Part shown: one piece after another, positions 54,243-62,558 of the stretch
Numbering within the stretch: position 1 is the first letter of the stretch
Layout: the number at the start of each line of letters is the position of its first letter
From: Occultella gossypii
Lineage (GTDB): Bacteria; Actinomycetota; Actinomycetes; Actinomycetales; Beutenbergiaceae
DNA: 64,000 nucleotides
Reading direction: 5' to 3'
NCBI RefSeq assembly: GCF_019947135.1
Contig: NZ_JAGSHT010000009.1
Span: 1-64,000, forward strand
Program-made: the position numbers and the translations under genes
Notes under the pieces: model-generated
Database searches by the model: none
Told to the model about the DNA's origin: nothing
Seen by the model: the letters and a program-made list of their open reading frames with translations, nothing else

Positions 54243-54932
54243 GTGAGATCGGATGCCAACGCGCCGGCCGTGAGCCTCGCCCTGCCCTTCGCCGGCCGGT
54301 GGCGAGTGGAGAACAGTCCGGCCCGCCGGGTGCCGAGCCACGGTACGAACCTGTTCGCGACCACGTACGCGATCGACTTCGTCGGGGTCGACGAGCGTGG
54401 CCGGACCGCGCCGAGCAGGAGTTGGCGCACGCTCGTTTCCACCGAGCCGGCGGAACTGTTCTACGCGTTCGGACGCCCGATCCTGGCGCCGGTCGGCGGC
54501 CGGGTGGCGAGTGTGCACGACGGCGAGGTCGACCACGGCGCCAGGCGCTCGGTGGCCCTGGTGCCGTACTTGCTCGGCCAGGCGGGCCGCGCCCGGCAGG
54601 GCGCGAACGCCCTCGCCGGCAATCACATACTGATCGAGACGTCCGACGGCGGAGCGTACGTCGGTCTGATGCACCTGCGGTCGGGCTCCGTCCGGGTGGC
54701 CGTCGGCCAACTGGTGACCGTGGGTGAGCAGGTGGCCGAGTGCGGCAATTCGGGCAATTCCACCCAGCCGCACGTCCACGTGCAGGCGATGGACGCCGTC
54801 GACCCCTTGTCCGCACGCGGCCTGCCCATCGCTTTCACCCGCTTCGAGGAGAAGCCCGCGCGTGGCGGAACGTTCGTGACCCGCGAGCACGCGGTACCCG
54901 GCGAGCGCTCGATCGTGGCGAGCCTGTCCTGA
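54243..54932 (+). CDS. M23-family (LytM-like) metallopeptidase domain protein
   Basis: 229 residues. A LytM beta fold with NLFATTYAIDFVGVD (metal Asp), APVGGRVASVHDGEVDH, ALAGNHILIETSDG and QPHVHVQAMD (HxH zinc/base motif). No signal peptide or membrane helix is visible, so either it acts inside the cell or it is exported by another route; peptidoglycan cleavage is therefore uncertain. GTG at 54243 after GAGAGG. Convergent with the ATP-grasp gene across 15 nt. Confidence 0.8.
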   Translation: MRSDANAPAVSLALPFAGRWRVENSPARRVPSHGTNLFATTYAIDFVGVDERGRTAPSRSWRTLVSTEPAELFYAFGRPILAPVGGRVASVHDGEVDHGARRSVALVPYLLGQAGRARQGANALAGNHILIETSDGGAYVGLMHLRSGSVRVAVGQLVTVGEQVAECGNSGNSTQPHVHVQAMDAVDPLSARGLPIAFTRFEEKPARGGTFVTREHAVPGERSIVASLS

Positions 54933-54947
54933 CCCACCGGACGGACG

Positions 54948-55889
54948 CTAGGCCAGGTCGATATTGTTGCTGTCCGGCCCCATCCGGAGTTCCGCGACGA
55001 GGGAGTCGGCGAACCGGTCGAGCGCGCCACGTCCGAGCGAGGCGAACAGCGACGGCTCGATGAGTTCGAGCTCCATCACCACGGACTTCCCGTTGGTGGG
55101 CACCAGGTCCACCCGCGCGTAGGCGAGCGGCCGGCTGGAGATGGACCGGCCAGGGATCCTGGCCCGGGCGAACGCGAGGGCCTGCTGTCCCGCCGCGATC
55201 TCCTCGGGGGTCGCATGGTAGGCCTCCATGACCTCCTCGCGGGGACGTTCGGCCTCCACCTCCTCGGTGGTCAACATCGCGGCCTTGCGGGTCGCGTGCG
55301 AATACGTGCCGTGGAAGAACACGAGCGCGATCTCGCCGTGTGAGTCCACCTCGGGCAGGTACCGCTGGACCATCACCGAACGGCCCTCGCCGAGGAGCCG
55401 CTTGGCGTGCTCGATGGCAAACCGGCGGGAGTCCGCGTCGGTGGCGGTGTACCGGCCGGCGTCCAGGGAACCCGAGCTGATCGCCGGCTTGATGACGAAG
55501 TCCTCGCGGGCCGGGAACCTGTTGTGCAGGGCACGCTTGTCGTAGCCGCGCTCCGGCTCCAGCCACGTCGTCTGCACGACGGGCAGACCGTGGTCCTCGA
55601 GTGCCTGCAGATAGTGCTTGTCCGAGTTCCAGCGCACCACGTTCGGCGGGTTGACCAGGCGCGGCACGGACCCGGCCCAGGCCACGAACTCCTCACGGCG
55701 GGACGCGTAGTCCCACGCGGACCGGATCACGGTCAGGTCGTAGCGCGACCAGTCCACCGCCGGGTCGTCCCAGATCACAGCCTCGGCCGTCACGCCGCGC
55801 TCGGCCAGTGCGGGGATGAGTGGGGCGTCCTCGTCGTCGAGGTCGGGCAGTTCGGAGCAGGTGACGAGCGCGAGGCGTGGAGTGGGCAC
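54948..55889 (-). CDS. ATP-grasp family ligase-like protein
   Basis: 313 residues. The pre-ATP-grasp region has LTVIRSAWDYASRREEFVAW and VNPPNVVRWNSDKHYLQALEDHGLPVV. ATP-binding lysines and acids lie in DFVIKPAISSGS (about residue 140) and MVQRYLPEVDSHGEIALVFFHG; LELIEPSLF is the Mg-binding end motif. RimK/glutathione-synthetase-like: joins a carboxylate to an amine or thiol. Substrates unknown. GTG at 55889 with a leaderless-type promoter divergent from pip. Confidence 0.85.
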   Translation of the reverse strand: MPTPRLALVTCSELPDLDDEDAPLIPALAERGVTAEAVIWDDPAVDWSRYDLTVIRSAWDYASRREEFVAWAGSVPRLVNPPNVVRWNSDKHYLQALEDHGLPVVQTTWLEPERGYDKRALHNRFPAREDFVIKPAISSGSLDAGRYTATDADSRRFAIEHAKRLLGEGRSVMVQRYLPEVDSHGEIALVFFHGTYSHATRKAAMLTTEEVEAERPREEVMEAYHATPEEIAAGQQALAFARARIPGRSISSRPLAYARVDLVPTNGKSVVMELELIEPSLFASLGRGALDRFADSLVAELRMGPDSNNIDLA

Positions 55890-55895
55890 ACCTGA

Positions 55896-55901
55896 ACCGT
55901 A
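55896..55901 (-). promoter_or_regulatory. -10 box TACGGT for ATP-grasp gene
   Basis: On the minus strand TACGGT is followed by six bases and the GTG at 55889; no ribosome binding site. It faces the identical box of the divergent pip gene 48 bp away. Confidence 0.55.
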
Positions 55902-55948
55902 CTAAGAAGTTCACGTCGGCGTGGCTCCGCCCAGCGCGCAGGCGCCCG

Positions 55949-55954
55949 TACGGT
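55949..55954 (+). promoter_or_regulatory. -10 box TACGGT for pip
   Basis: TACGGT, six bases (GGTGCC), then ATG 55961; no ribosome binding site. Confidence 0.55.
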
Positions 55955-55960
55955 GGTGCC

Positions 55961-56947
55961 ATGGCCATCTCGTCGGACGACTCTCCCCTCTACCCACCGA
56001 TCGACCCGTACGAGAGCGGCATGCTCGCCGTCGGCGACGGGCACGAGATCTACTGGGAGGTCTCCGGCAATCCCGACGGGCAGCCGGTGGTGTTCCTGCA
56101 CGGCGGTCCGGGCGGCGCCACCATCCCCGACCAGCGCCGGTTCTTCGACCCGGCCACCTACCGGATCGTCCTGTTCGACCAGCGCGGCTGTGGCCGCTCC
56201 ACGCCCCACGCAGCCACCCCGGGTGCGGACATGAGCGCGAACACCACCTGGCACCTGGTCGCGGACATCGAGGCGCTGCGCGCGCACCTGGACGTCGAGT
56301 CCTGGCACGTGTTCGGCGGGTCCTGGGGCTCGGCCCTCGCCCTCGCCTACGCACAGCAGCACGCCGAGCGGGTCCGCTCGCTCGTGCTGCGTGGCATCTT
56401 CACGCTGCGCGAGGCCGAGCTGGCCTGGTTCTACGAGGGCGGCGCGAGCGCACTGTTCCCGGACTGGTTCGAGCGGTACGTCGCACCGGTGCCGACGCAG
56501 GAACGGGGCGACTGCATGGGCGCGTTCCACCGGCTGCTGCACGACCCGGACCCGAAGGTGCACGGCCCGGCCGCCGTCGCCTGGTCCACCTGGGAGGCCG
56601 CGACCACGTCCCTGCTCGTCGACGACGACTCGATCACGAAGTTCTCCCAGCCGGAGTTCGCGCTCGCGTTCGCGCGGATCGAGAACCACTACTTCGTGAA
56701 CAAGGGCTGGTTCAGCGAGGGCCAGCTGATCGAGGGCGCCACCGCGCTGGCGAACATCCCCGGCGTGATCGTCCAGGGCCGCTACGACGCGTGCACCCCG
56801 GCCACGACCGCCTGGGACCTGCACCGGGCCTGGCCGCAGGCCGAGTTCGTCATGGTGCCGGACGCCGGCCACGCCTCCACCGAGCCCGGCATCGCCCGCG
56901 CCCTGGTCGCCGCCACGGACAAGATGGCGCACCTGCCGCTGAGGTGA
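55961..56947 (+). CDS. pip: Proline iminopeptidase
   Basis: 328 residues, alpha/beta hydrolase S33. It releases N-terminal proline from peptides. FLHGGPGGATIPDQRRFFD contains the HGGPG oxyanion motif, LFDQRGCGRSTPH is family-specific, VFGGSWGSALALAYAQ has the nucleophile Ser (about 115), RYDACTPATTAWDLH the Asp, and DAGHASTEPG the His. The catalytic triad is intact. Confidence 0.95.
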   Translation: MAISSDDSPLYPPIDPYESGMLAVGDGHEIYWEVSGNPDGQPVVFLHGGPGGATIPDQRRFFDPATYRIVLFDQRGCGRSTPHAATPGADMSANTTWHLVADIEALRAHLDVESWHVFGGSWGSALALAYAQQHAERVRSLVLRGIFTLREAELAWFYEGGASALFPDWFERYVAPVPTQERGDCMGAFHRLLHDPDPKVHGPAAVAWSTWEAATTSLLVDDDSITKFSQPEFALAFARIENHYFVNKGWFSEGQLIEGATALANIPGVIVQGRYDACTPATTAWDLHRAWPQAEFVMVPDAGHASTEPGIARALVAATDKMAHLPLR

Positions 56948-56984
56948 GTGCCCGACGGCGGTGGCCGGCCCGGTCGGGGCGCGC

Positions 56985-57416
56985 TCAGATCCAGTCGGGC
57001 TCGTAGGGCAGGAACTGCAGTCGCATGTCGCAGTCGCGCAGCGACTTGTCCGCCTTGGCCTGGTTGCACGGGCGGCAGGCCGCGACCAGGTTCAGCCAGG
57101 AGGACCGGCCGCCGCGGGCGCGCGGCACCACGTGGTCGACCGTGGTGGCCGAGCGGCCGCAGTAGGCGCACGTGTACCGGTCACGGCGCAGCACACCCGC
57201 CTTGGAGAACACCGGGCGTCGGCCCTCCAGCTGGTGGACGATCGAGACGGCGCGGGTCAGGCGCAGGACGCGGGGCACCACGTACGGGCCGAAGGTGGAG
57301 CCGTCCTCGACCTCCACGATCTCCACGACGTTGCGGCGCAGCAGCGCGATCGCCTTGCGCAGGGGCACGATGTGCAGGACCTGGTCATCGGGCGGGTTCA
57401 GCACCGCGATCGCCAT
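56985..57416 (-). CDS. HNH endonuclease
   Basis: 143 residues. VLRRDRYTCAYCGRSATTVDHVVPRARGG and SWLNLVAACRPCNQAKADKSL (shown in part) form the zinc-bound HNH fold: two CxxC pairs and the catalytic DHVxPxxxGG. The N-terminal half (LNPPDDQVLHIVPLRKAIALL) is the conserved helper domain of the widespread actinobacterial housekeeping-like HNH protein. ATG at 57416 after GAGGAG. No phage genes nearby. Confidence 0.9.
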   Translation of the reverse strand: MAIAVLNPPDDQVLHIVPLRKAIALLRRNVVEIVEVEDGSTFGPYVVPRVLRLTRAVSIVHQLEGRRPVFSKAGVLRRDRYTCAYCGRSATTVDHVVPRARGGRSSWLNLVAACRPCNQAKADKSLRDCDMRLQFLPYEPDWI

Positions 57417-57502
57417 AGTCACCACTCTCCTCGTCTGGTCCCCGGGACGTTCCTACGCCACACCGGGGACCAGATCAAGGACTTTCTGCCAGGACGCCGC
57501 TC

Positions 57503-58681
57503 TCAGTACAGGATCTCCAGTTGCCCGCGGGGCCAGGCGAGCGTGGCGTAGATCTGCACCATGGCCGCCTGATCGAGCAGTGCCGTGGTCGTGCCATCGA
57601 CCGGGAACAGGCCGGTCTCGGGGTCGCGGACCTGCTCCCACTGGTGGTCCGCGTACTCCTCCATCGCGTCGCGGTAGCGGTGGCCGCCGGTGGTGGACTC
57701 CAGCAGCAGCAGGTTCTTGAAGTAGATGGAGTTGAAGAAGATCTCGTGCTCGTTCAGTCGGTCCTCCTCCACGAAGTACGTGTACGAGGCAACCGCGATC
57801 GACTCGGCCCTGGCCAGGTACTGCTCGTCTCCGGTGGCCTCGTACAGCAACGCGTAGGTGCCGATCGGCACGCCTTGGTTGTAGGAGAAGTGCCGCTCGT
57901 CGATGGCGCCGTCGAGTTTGATGTTGTCCCAGTACAGGCCGTTCGGGGCGAGCAGGTGCTCGTCGGTCCACTCGACGAACCGCAGCGCCCAGTCCAGATA
58001 GTGCTGCTCTCCGGTGATCATGTACAGGCGCACCCCGAGCTGCGCGCCGGGCATGGTGGAGACCGTGTTGCGGTCGGTGCTCCAGGGCGCCTGCGTCCAG
58101 AAGACCCCACCCGGTGCGGCATGCGAGGGGTCTGTGTCCCAACCGGAGATCACCAGATCGAAGATCTCCACCGCCCGATCGAATGCCGCCTGGTCTCCGG
58201 TGGCCAGGTACTCCTGCACCTTCGCCAGGGCGACCCACTCGTTGTCGTCGTAGAACATGTCGCCACCGTCGCCGTAGGGCGCGCGAGGGTAGGAGTCGTA
58301 ACCCGGCAGGCCGGTGGTGCCGCCGTCGGCGTTCCAGTACCGCTCCTGGCCGACGGCTCGATCGGCGAGGTCGTCGGCGAAACCGTTGCCTAGCCGACCG
58401 GGGATGCCGGTGAGATCCAGGGTGGCGATGTGCGCCTGGGAGAACGGCCACTCGAAGGAGTAGGCCCGGTCCTCACCCCCGAGCGGGTACCGCTCGAGAT
58501 AGAGGTTCGAGCCGTCATCGGCGTACAGGTACTCCTGCATCGCCTCGTAGCTGGCGACTGCTCGCTCCACCTGGACCCGGTGGGGTTGGCGCGCCGGCTC
58601 CGCACCGGCCGGTGCGGACAGCGCCAGGCTGCCGACCAGCACTGCGGCGGCGGTACCTCCGATGGTTCTCTTCAGCGTCAT
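57503..58681 (-). CDS. Secreted GH76-like glycoside hydrolase
   Basis: 392 residues. Signal peptide (AAAVLVGSLALSAPAGA, cleavage before EPARQ). An alpha/alpha-barrel follows: GGDMFYDDNEWVALAKVQEYLATGD has the adjacent catalytic aspartates of GH76, GGVFWTQAPWSTDRNTVSTMPGAQLGVRLYMITG and YNQGVPIGTYALLYEATGDEQYLARAESIA are family-like (quoted in part elsewhere). GH76 enzymes are endo-alpha-1,6-mannanases acting on yeast or actinobacterial mannans. ATG at 58681 after AGGAG. Alone, with about 290 nt of regulatory sequence upstream. Confidence 0.75.
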   Translation of the reverse strand: MTLKRTIGGTAAAVLVGSLALSAPAGAEPARQPHRVQVERAVASYEAMQEYLYADDGSNLYLERYPLGGEDRAYSFEWPFSQAHIATLDLTGIPGRLGNGFADDLADRAVGQERYWNADGGTTGLPGYDSYPRAPYGDGGDMFYDDNEWVALAKVQEYLATGDQAAFDRAVEIFDLVISGWDTDPSHAAPGGVFWTQAPWSTDRNTVSTMPGAQLGVRLYMITGEQHYLDWALRFVEWTDEHLLAPNGLYWDNIKLDGAIDERHFSYNQGVPIGTYALLYEATGDEQYLARAESIAVASYTYFVEEDRLNEHEIFFNSIYFKNLLLLESTTGGHRYRDAMEEYADHQWEQVRDPETGLFPVDGTTTALLDQAAMVQIYATLAWPRGQLEILY

Positions 58682-58754
58682 TGCTCCTACTCTCCCGTCG
58701 GCGTCAGCACCGACCTCGTCATCGTTGACCTTCAGGCGGGACCGATCGTCGCAC

Positions 58755-58769
58755 AATATGCTGAATATG
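58755..58769. repeat. AATATG direct repeat in GH76 upstream region
   Basis: AATATG occurs at 58755-58760 and 58764-58769, 9 bp apart, in an AT-rich patch 75-90 nt upstream of the GH76-like start. It could be a regulator site or promoter element. An ACCC-TTCT-GGGT inverted repeat lies 45 nt further upstream. The rest of 58682-58938 shows no gene. Confidence 0.3.
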
Positions 58770-58938
58770 GCCATGACTCCAGGGGGCCACGTGTGACCGA
58801 CATTCGGCACCCTTCTGGGTATATCAAGACTCCGGATCGGGCGAGGGCCGCAGGACGACGCCCGTGACCGGATGCGTCCGCGGTGCGTTCGAGCAAGGCT
58901 GCAGCGACGGCCGGACGGGGACATCCACGGCGACAGGA

Positions 58939-58970
58939 ACGGGGCCGGATCTCGTAAGATCCGGCCCCGT
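58939..58970 (-). terminator. Hairpin after tRNA-Lys
   Basis: Perfect 14-bp stem ACGGGGCCGGATCT / AGATCCGGCCCCGT with CGTA loop, starting 6 nt beyond the tRNA-Lys 3' end. Strong terminator candidate for the tRNA transcript. Confidence 0.75.
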
Positions 58971-58975
58971 GGCGG

Positions 58976-59048
58976 TACACCCCCTGGGACTCGAACCCAG
59001 AACCCAGTGATTAAGAGTCACTTGCTCTGCCAATTGAGCTAGAGGTGC
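58976..59048 (-). tRNA. tRNA-Lys (anticodon CTT)
   Basis: 73 nt. Acceptor GCACCTC/GGGGTGT with two wobble pairs, D arm GCTC/GAGC, anticodon stem AGTGA/TCACT with loop CTCTTAA, T arm CTGGG-TTCGAGT-CCCAG. CCA is not encoded (ACCG follows) and must be added by the nucleotidyltransferase, unlike the other three tRNAs here. Confidence 0.95.
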
Positions 59049-59148
59049 TTGCGGTGGACGATATTACCAGCCTGTGAGCGTCCGGGGCCAACCGGCCGAA
59101 GGGGGCCTAACCTGTCCGGAACGGCACCCGACACGGAGGTTCACACCC

Positions 59149-59625
59149 ATGGCGCGACTCACTCCCGGCCAGACCGCACCCGACTTCACCCTGCCTACCG
59201 CGGACGGCGGCTCGCTCAGCCTCACCGAGGTCCTCCCGACCGCCGAGAACGGCGTGATCGTTTACTTCTACCCCGCTGCGGGCACCCCCGGATGCACCAA
59301 GGAAGCGTGCGATTTCCGCGACTCGTTGGCCTCCCTCCAGGGCGCCGGGTACGCCGTCGTGGGCGTCTCCCCCGACCCCGTGACCAAGCTCGCAAGCTTC
59401 GTCGAGGCCGAGTCCCTGACGTTCCCGCTGGTCAGTGACGTTGAACACACCACGCTCGAGGCGTACGGCGCATGGGGCGAGAAGAAGAACTACGGACGCA
59501 CCTACACGGGCGTGATCCGCTCCACGGTCGTGGTCGCTCCGGACGGAACCGTGGCCCTCGCCCAGTACAACGTGAAGGCGACCGGGCACGTGGCGAAGCT
59601 GCGCCGCGACCTGAAGATCGACTGA
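59149..59625 (+). CDS. bcp: Thioredoxin-dependent peroxiredoxin (Bcp/PrxQ)
   Basis: 158 residues. It reduces H2O2 and alkyl hydroperoxides. YFYPAAGTPGCTKEACDFRD holds the peroxidatic Cys (about 47) and the resolving Cys five residues on, the alpha2-type Bcp arrangement. Ends with the usual EKKNYGRTYTGVIRSTVVV. ATG after GGAGGT; an upstream TAACCT may be the -10. Confidence 0.93.
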   Translation: MARLTPGQTAPDFTLPTADGGSLSLTEVLPTAENGVIVYFYPAAGTPGCTKEACDFRDSLASLQGAGYAVVGVSPDPVTKLASFVEAESLTFPLVSDVEHTTLEAYGAWGEKKNYGRTYTGVIRSTVVVAPDGTVALAQYNVKATGHVAKLRRDLKID

Positions 59626-59660
59626 GCCCGCGTGCGCGGCGGCACGGACCCGTGCGTCCG

Positions 59661-60347
59661 TCAGTCGCGCGCAGCCCAGTCCCGAACGTCGCGGTACAGC
59701 TCGACGAACGTGGCCGTCGTCCGCGAACTGCGCCCTCGGTGCAGGTCGAACCGGTCGATGTGGAAGGCCGCGCACCCGAGGGCCAGGGCGGGTCCGACGT
59801 CGTTCGCCCAGACATCGCCGATGCTCAGGAGCCGGTCCGGTCGGCCATCCAGGTCTGCCTCGGTCAGCAGCCGACCGAGCAGGGCGGGCATCGCTGCGGG
59901 CTTGCCGGCGTCGGTGATCACGGCGCCCAGTCGGTCGGCGAGCCCCACCTCGTCGAGCCACCCGAACACGCCGGTGCCCGGGGCGTTGGTCAGCAGCACC
60001 GTCCGCACACCGGCGGCTCGGACGCCGTCCAGGAGTTCGCCCAGTCCGGGTGGCGGGGCCACCTCGCCCTCGCCGGCGTCGAGCCGCTTCCGGGAAGCCA
60101 GGTACGCGGCCGACATCGATGCACGATCGAGGCCGGCGGCGAACCCCAGCGCGTGCACAGCCTGATAGCCGTCCTGGGCGTCGCCCGGCCGCGAGCGTCC
60201 GGCGAGGAAGTCCTCCGCGCCGGCGACGATCTGCTCCCCCCACGGAGCCGACACCCGCCACGCCACCTCTTGCGCGTACAACCGCACCGGGTCGTCGCCG
60301 AGGCGGACGGTGCCATCGAAGTCCAGTACGAGGGTGGGGGTGGGCAC
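59661..60347 (-). CDS. HAD-superfamily hydrolase
   Basis: 228 residues. Motif I LVLDFDGTV with the nucleophile Asp, motif II VLLTNAPG, motif III Lys in DAGKPAAM, and motif IV SIGDVWANDVGPALALG. A helical cap sits between motifs I and II. Phosphatase of unknown substrate. The GTG at 60347 after GGAGGAA is chosen because the open frame upstream runs into tRNA-Leu. Confidence 0.88.
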   Translation of the reverse strand: MPTPTLVLDFDGTVRLGDDPVRLYAQEVAWRVSAPWGEQIVAGAEDFLAGRSRPGDAQDGYQAVHALGFAAGLDRASMSAAYLASRKRLDAGEGEVAPPPGLGELLDGVRAAGVRTVLLTNAPGTGVFGWLDEVGLADRLGAVITDAGKPAAMPALLGRLLTEADLDGRPDRLLSIGDVWANDVGPALALGCAAFHIDRFDLHRGRSSRTTATFVELYRDVRDWAARD

Positions 60348-60391
60348 GTCGATTCCTCCGTCAGGTCGGGCGGCACATAGGCTAGGGGTGG

Positions 60392-60476
60392 GCGCGAGTG
60401 GCGTAATTGGCAGCCGCGCAGGATTTAGGTTCCTGTGCCTTCGGGCGTGTGGGTTCGAGTCCCATCTCGCGCACCA
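60392..60476 (+). tRNA. tRNA-Leu (anticodon TAG)
   Basis: 85 nt including CCA, class II with a long variable arm (GTGCCTTCGGGCGT region). Acceptor GCGCGAG/CTCGCGC, anticodon stem CAGGA/TCCTG with loop TTTAGGT, T arm TGGG-TTCGAGT-CCCA. Reads CUA. Confidence 0.95.
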
Positions 60477-60491
60477 GTGGCTGCGCCGCAC

Positions 60492-61178
60492 TCAGGCGGG
60501 CGGCGCGACAGCCGCCCGCCCGGGCTTGGCGCGGGCCTTGAGCTCGGCGGCCTGCTGCGCCTTGGTGGCGGCGAAGGAGCAGATCGGGCAGGTCGCGAAC
60601 ACATGCCGTTGCGCGGGGCAGTACTCGCGGCCGAAATAGATGATCTGCAGGTGCCGCCGGTTCCAGGTCTCACGCGGGAACGCCTTCTTGAGATCGGTCT
60701 CGACGCGCTCGACCGTCGTACCGCGGGACAGTCCCCACCGCCGGGCGAGCCGGAAGATGTGGGTGTCGATCGGGAACGCGGGCACGCCGAACGCCTGCGC
60801 CATCACCACGCTCGCGGTCTTGTGCCCGACCCCGGCAAGACCCTCGAGGAAGTCCCACTCGGGCACCAGCTCGCCGCCGGCGTCGACGATCTGACCGGCC
60901 GCCGTCCAGAGGTTGCGGGCCTTGGTCGGTGCGAGTCCGACCTCCCGGATCAGCTCAAGGATCCGCTCCGACCCCAACGCGTACATCTGCGCGGGCGTGG
61001 AGGCCTCCGCGAACAGTGCCGGGGTGACCTCGTTGACCTTCTTGTCCGTGGTCTGTGCCGACAGGGCGACGGCGACCAGGAGCGTGTACGGATTGACATG
61101 ATCCAGCGGGATCGGGGGCTCCGGATACAGCCCGTCGAGGATCTCGCCGATACGTGCCACCTTCTCATCGCGTCGCAT
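60492..61178 (-). CDS. nth: Endonuclease III-type DNA glycosylase
   Basis: 228 residues. It excises oxidised pyrimidines and cleaves AP sites. The HhH motif with catalytic Lys is LEGLAGVGHKTASVVM (about residue 120), and PIDTHIFRLARRWGL has the catalytic Asp. Odd point: the C-terminal iron-sulfur loop should be C-x6-C-x2-C-x5-C, but here it reads YCPAQRHVFATCPICSF, i.e. C-x9-C-x2-C with no fourth Cys. The cluster may be absent or altered. Convergent with tRNA-Leu, 15 nt apart. Confidence 0.9.
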   Translation of the reverse strand: MRRDEKVARIGEILDGLYPEPPIPLDHVNPYTLLVAVALSAQTTDKKVNEVTPALFAEASTPAQMYALGSERILELIREVGLAPTKARNLWTAAGQIVDAGGELVPEWDFLEGLAGVGHKTASVVMAQAFGVPAFPIDTHIFRLARRWGLSRGTTVERVETDLKKAFPRETWNRRHLQIIYFGREYCPAQRHVFATCPICSFAATKAQQAAELKARAKPGRAAVAPPA

Positions 61179-61227
61179 GCGCTCACGCTAGCGGCAGCCG
61201 CTGACACCCGGCCGGTGCGCGGGTCCG

Positions 61228-62475
61228 TCAGCCGCCGGCCGGAACCGACGACGCCACCGTGTACTCGGCGGGCATCCGCACCGCCGACGGCCTCGGCACC
61301 AGCTCGCTCTGAAGCACCAGTGCGGCAGCTCCGATGGCCGCCGCCTCGTGCGCGCTCGAGGACAGGCGCACCCGCAGCCCGTGGCTGCTGCGTGCGAAGA
61401 AGGTCCGCTGGAGGTGCTCCTCGATCACCGGCAGGTAGAGGGAGCCCGCCACGGCGAAAGCCGGACCGGTGAGCACGATGTGGTCGAGGTCCATCACGGC
61501 GGCCAGCGTCTGGGCCGCCACCGCCAGGTACCGAGCGGAGAACGTCAACAGCGAGGACGCCACGGCGTCGCCGCGCAGCGCGGCGCGAGCCAGGGTGCCG
61601 AAGTCCTCGGTCGCCGGTCGGCCGGCCGGCCCCAGATCGACCCCGCGCGCCCTCGCGGCCGCCACGACCGCGGCGGGGCCGGCGACCGCTTCGACGCACC
61701 CGCGGGCACCACACCAGCACTCCGGCCCGGTCAGATCGACGCACACGTGCCCGATCTCCCCGGCATTGGAACTGGACCCACGGTAGACGGAGCCGTCGAC
61801 GAGGACGCCCGCGCCGACCCCGGCGGCCATGTGGAGGGCGCCGAACGACGATGTCGACTCGATCCCACCCGACCAGTACTCCCCCACCGCGGCGGCGGTT
61901 GCGTCGTTGTCCAGCAGGACCGGCATCCCGAGCGCCGACTCCAGTGCGTCCACCAGCGCGAACCCGGCGAGCCTCGCCGGCTCGGGCGTCGTCGTCCAGG
62001 CGGCGGCCGGGTAGGACAACGGCCCAGGGCCGACTACCCCGACGCCGAGGACCCGGTCCCGTTCCACGTCGACGCGGTGCATCATGTCGTCGACCTCACG
62101 CGCGACCCGGTCCACGATCTCCTCGGCGGCGTCGCTCCCGGTGCCGGCGGTCCGCCACCTGGTCACCACACCGCCGCCAAGGTTCGCGATCACGTAGGTG
62201 ATGCCGCCGATGTCCAGGTGCACCCCCACCGCGAACCGGGCCAGCGGCTCCAGCCGCAGCAGGGTCCGTGGTTTCCCACCGGTGGACTCGGCGCGACCGA
62301 CTTCGACGATCAGGCCCTCGTCGATCAGCCGTCGGACCACGGTCGAGACGGTCGCGCCGGTCAGCCCGGTGGCACGGGTCAACTCGACCCGGCTGATCGT
62401 GCCTGCGGCACGGACGACGTCGAGGATCGCCGATCGGCTGCGCGTCTGCTGCGCCCCGCCACCATCCGTGCTCAT
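61228..62475 (-). CDS. ROK-family transcriptional regulator
   Basis: 415 residues. N-terminal winged HTH (SRVELTRATGLTGATVSTVVRRLIDEGLI, about 28-57), then a ROK sugar-kinase-like fold: LDIGGITYVIANLGG as the phosphate loop, LLDNDATAAAVGEYW, and the zinc motif CWCGARGCVEAVAG (C-x-C-x4-C). NagC/XylR-type repressors bind a sugar or sugar phosphate. It lies 83 nt downstream of an ABC transporter operon on the same strand, so it probably controls that importer. The final 25 residues are a non-conserved tail. Confidence 0.9.
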   Translation of the reverse strand: MSTDGGGAQQTRSRSAILDVVRAAGTISRVELTRATGLTGATVSTVVRRLIDEGLIVEVGRAESTGGKPRTLLRLEPLARFAVGVHLDIGGITYVIANLGGGVVTRWRTAGTGSDAAEEIVDRVAREVDDMMHRVDVERDRVLGVGVVGPGPLSYPAAAWTTTPEPARLAGFALVDALESALGMPVLLDNDATAAAVGEYWSGGIESTSSFGALHMAAGVGAGVLVDGSVYRGSSSNAGEIGHVCVDLTGPECWCGARGCVEAVAGPAAVVAAARARGVDLGPAGRPATEDFGTLARAALRGDAVASSLLTFSARYLAVAAQTLAAVMDLDHIVLTGPAFAVAGSLYLPVIEEHLQRTFFARSSHGLRVRLSSSAHEAAAIGAAALVLQSELVPRPSAVRMPAEYTVASSVPAGG

Positions 62476-62558
62476 CGTGCGACTCCTCGTTCTGCCCGTC
62501 TCCGTCTACCCCCAGTCTCCCCCGTCCCCGACCGGGGCGACGGCGTAACGTGCGGCCG

